5,953 bases of DNA from Dehalococcoidia bacterium (GTDB lineage: Bacteria > Chloroflexota > Dehalococcoidia > Dehalococcoidales > DAOWLH01): assembly GCA_030638985.1 (NCBI GenBank), contig DAOWDO010000040.1, positions 1 to 5,953 of the forward strand, given 5' to 3'. The notes under the pieces were generated by a model. It did not search any database, had not been told where the DNA came from, and saw only the letters and a program-made list of their open reading frames with translations. Made by a program: the position numbers and the translations under genes. Below, piece after piece: positions 5,170-5,953 of the stretch; positions within the stretch are counted from its first letter, which is position 1; each line of letters opens with the position of its first letter.

Positions 5170-5953
5170 TCGTCCGGTTCCTGCTTTTATCCTGCAACAC
5201 GATATGATGGCGCCATCCGGTAGAGTGCCGGGGAAAGTCGGAACGGAAGTGGGCACCACGGCTCTCCTCCCGAAACAGGGCGGCCTCGGTGACAAGGCGG
5301 CCGGTCAGTATAATGTTTTCGAGTTCATGTGAAGGGCGGCCTTTGGCTGCTGACAGCGACTGTTGCCAGGCATATAGTATATTGGCGGCCTCGGCCAGGT
5401 CCTCTCTATTGCGGATAATGCCTACCTTATCCCACATAAGCTGGTTTAAGGCAGTAAGGCTAGCATCGGGCGCATTCTGCGCCGGCTCTCCTGGTTTGAG
5501 ATGGGTAAGGACATCGTTGCCAAAGGCAGCCGAGGCTGGTTCATATTGCTGGCGAGTCCTTTGGATAGTTCTCTTGCCGAAAACGAGCACCTCAAGCAAT
5601 GAGTTTGAGGATAGGCGGTTGGCGCCGTGGACACCGATGCCGGCGACTTCGCCGGCGGCGAAGAGCCCTGATATGGTGCTTTCTCCCCAGTTATCAACCC
5701 TTATGCCACCGATCATATAATGGGCTGCCGGTGCCACCGGAATCTGCTGCCTGGTGATGTCCAGGCCATGTTCCAGGCAGAAGCGGTATATCTGGGGGAA
5801 GCGTGTGGCAGTGGTATGGGGTGGCAGGTGGGTGATGTCCAGGAATACATTTTCCTCGCCTGTCTTTGCCATTTCCGCAACTATGCTGCGGGTGACGATG
5901 TCCCTCGGTGCCAGCTCGGCCTGCGGCGTGTACCGGGTCATAAAACGCTCCCC
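5153..5953 (-). CDS. nadB: L-aspartate oxidase (NadB), C-terminal half, cut by window edge
   Basis: NadB is a cytosolic FAD enzyme that oxidises L-aspartate to iminoaspartate, using oxygen or fumarate as acceptor; NadA then makes quinolinate. The window shows 266 codons and the stop; about half of the usual 530 residues, including the FAD-binding N-terminus, lies outside. The visible part opens within GERFMTRY, then AELAPRD, VAPAAHYMIGG, the FAD-contacting LFAAGEVAGIGVHGANR segment and SSNSLLE, and later the C-terminal helical domain ending with ESRGAHFRSDFP. Counting from the edge, R17, H78 and R113 have exactly the spacing of E. coli active-site R290, H351 and R386, so the core looks intact. 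The reading frame continues unbroken to the edge, so the internal ATG at 5941 is not the start. Its TGA lies inside nadC. Confidence 0.97.
   Translation of the reverse strand, partial: GERFMTRYTPQAELAPRDIVTRSIVAEMAKTGEENVFLDITHLPPHTTATRFPQIYRFCLEHGLDITRQQIPVAPAAHYMIGGIRVDNWGESTISGLFAAGEVAGIGVHGANRLSSNSLLEVLVFGKRTIQRTRQQYEPASAAFGNDVLTHLKPGEPAQNAPDASLTALNQLMWDKVGIIRNREDLAEAANILYAWQQSLSAAKGRPSHELENIILTGRLVTEAALFREESRGAHFRSDFPRHSTGWRHHIVLQDKSRNRTNETTI

Noticed and set aside
5170..5295. 42-residue upstream extension of NadC
   Set aside because: This stretch is the nadB C-terminal coding region in another frame; the ATG at 5169 has a good ribosome site and gives the normal NadC length.
5639..5656. 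Perfect 8-bp-arm inverted repeat GCCGGCGA-CT-TCGCCGGC inside nadB
   Set aside because: It encodes the conserved AGEVAG part of the FAD-contacting motif; the protein sequence plus GC-rich codon choice explains it.

Overview
The window is a densely packed bacterial stretch holding eight protein genes, two of them cut by the window edges. Contents point to a bacterium: the MEP isoprenoid pathway (ispH), a PlsC-type acyltransferase and the aspartate route to NAD (nadB, nadC). The set of genes and the style of the XRE regulator make me lean towards an uncultured Chloroflexota/Dehalococcoidia-type organism. That is an inference from memory of family context, held at low to moderate confidence. Base composition looks moderately GC-rich, with no obvious shift along the window. 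I see no tRNA, rRNA, CRISPR, transposase or phage gene.

Left part (1-1014, minus strand): plsC followed by the 5' part of ispH, joined by an ATGA stop/start overlap. A 97-bp divergent intergenic region (1015-1111) holds a good sigma70-type promoter for plsC, a weaker one facing right, and a perfect 16-bp dyad (ATTACA-N4-TGTAAT) that fills the spacer of the rightward promoter and looks like an operator.

Centre (1112-3056, plus strand): a two-gene sugar-phosphate operon. The first gene is a class I aldolase of the LacD (tagatose-1,6-bisphosphate aldolase) family with the Schiff-base lysine in place. The second is a PfkB-family kinase of the 1-phosphofructokinase/tagatose-6-phosphate kinase type. 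Together they could phosphorylate a ketohexose monophosphate and split the bisphosphate into two trioses. The true substrate is open.

Right part (3087-5953, minus strand): nadB (C-terminal half) overlaps nadC by 17 nt; these make quinolinate from aspartate (with NadA, not in the window) and turn it into nicotinate mononucleotide. After a 257-bp gap come a gene for an alanine-rich coiled-coil protein of unknown role and, 14 bp later, an XRE-family DNA-binding protein. The gap holds a possible 33-codon plus-strand small ORF with a near-ideal Shine-Dalgarno sequence, plus a plausible leftward promoter for the coiled-coil gene.

Most of the window is ordinary metabolism. The points worth a second look are the divergent-region dyad, the small ORF at 4191-4292, a 9-bp-arm inverted repeat inside the kinase gene, the mini-ORF between aldolase and kinase, and the unexplained coiled-coil/XRE pair.
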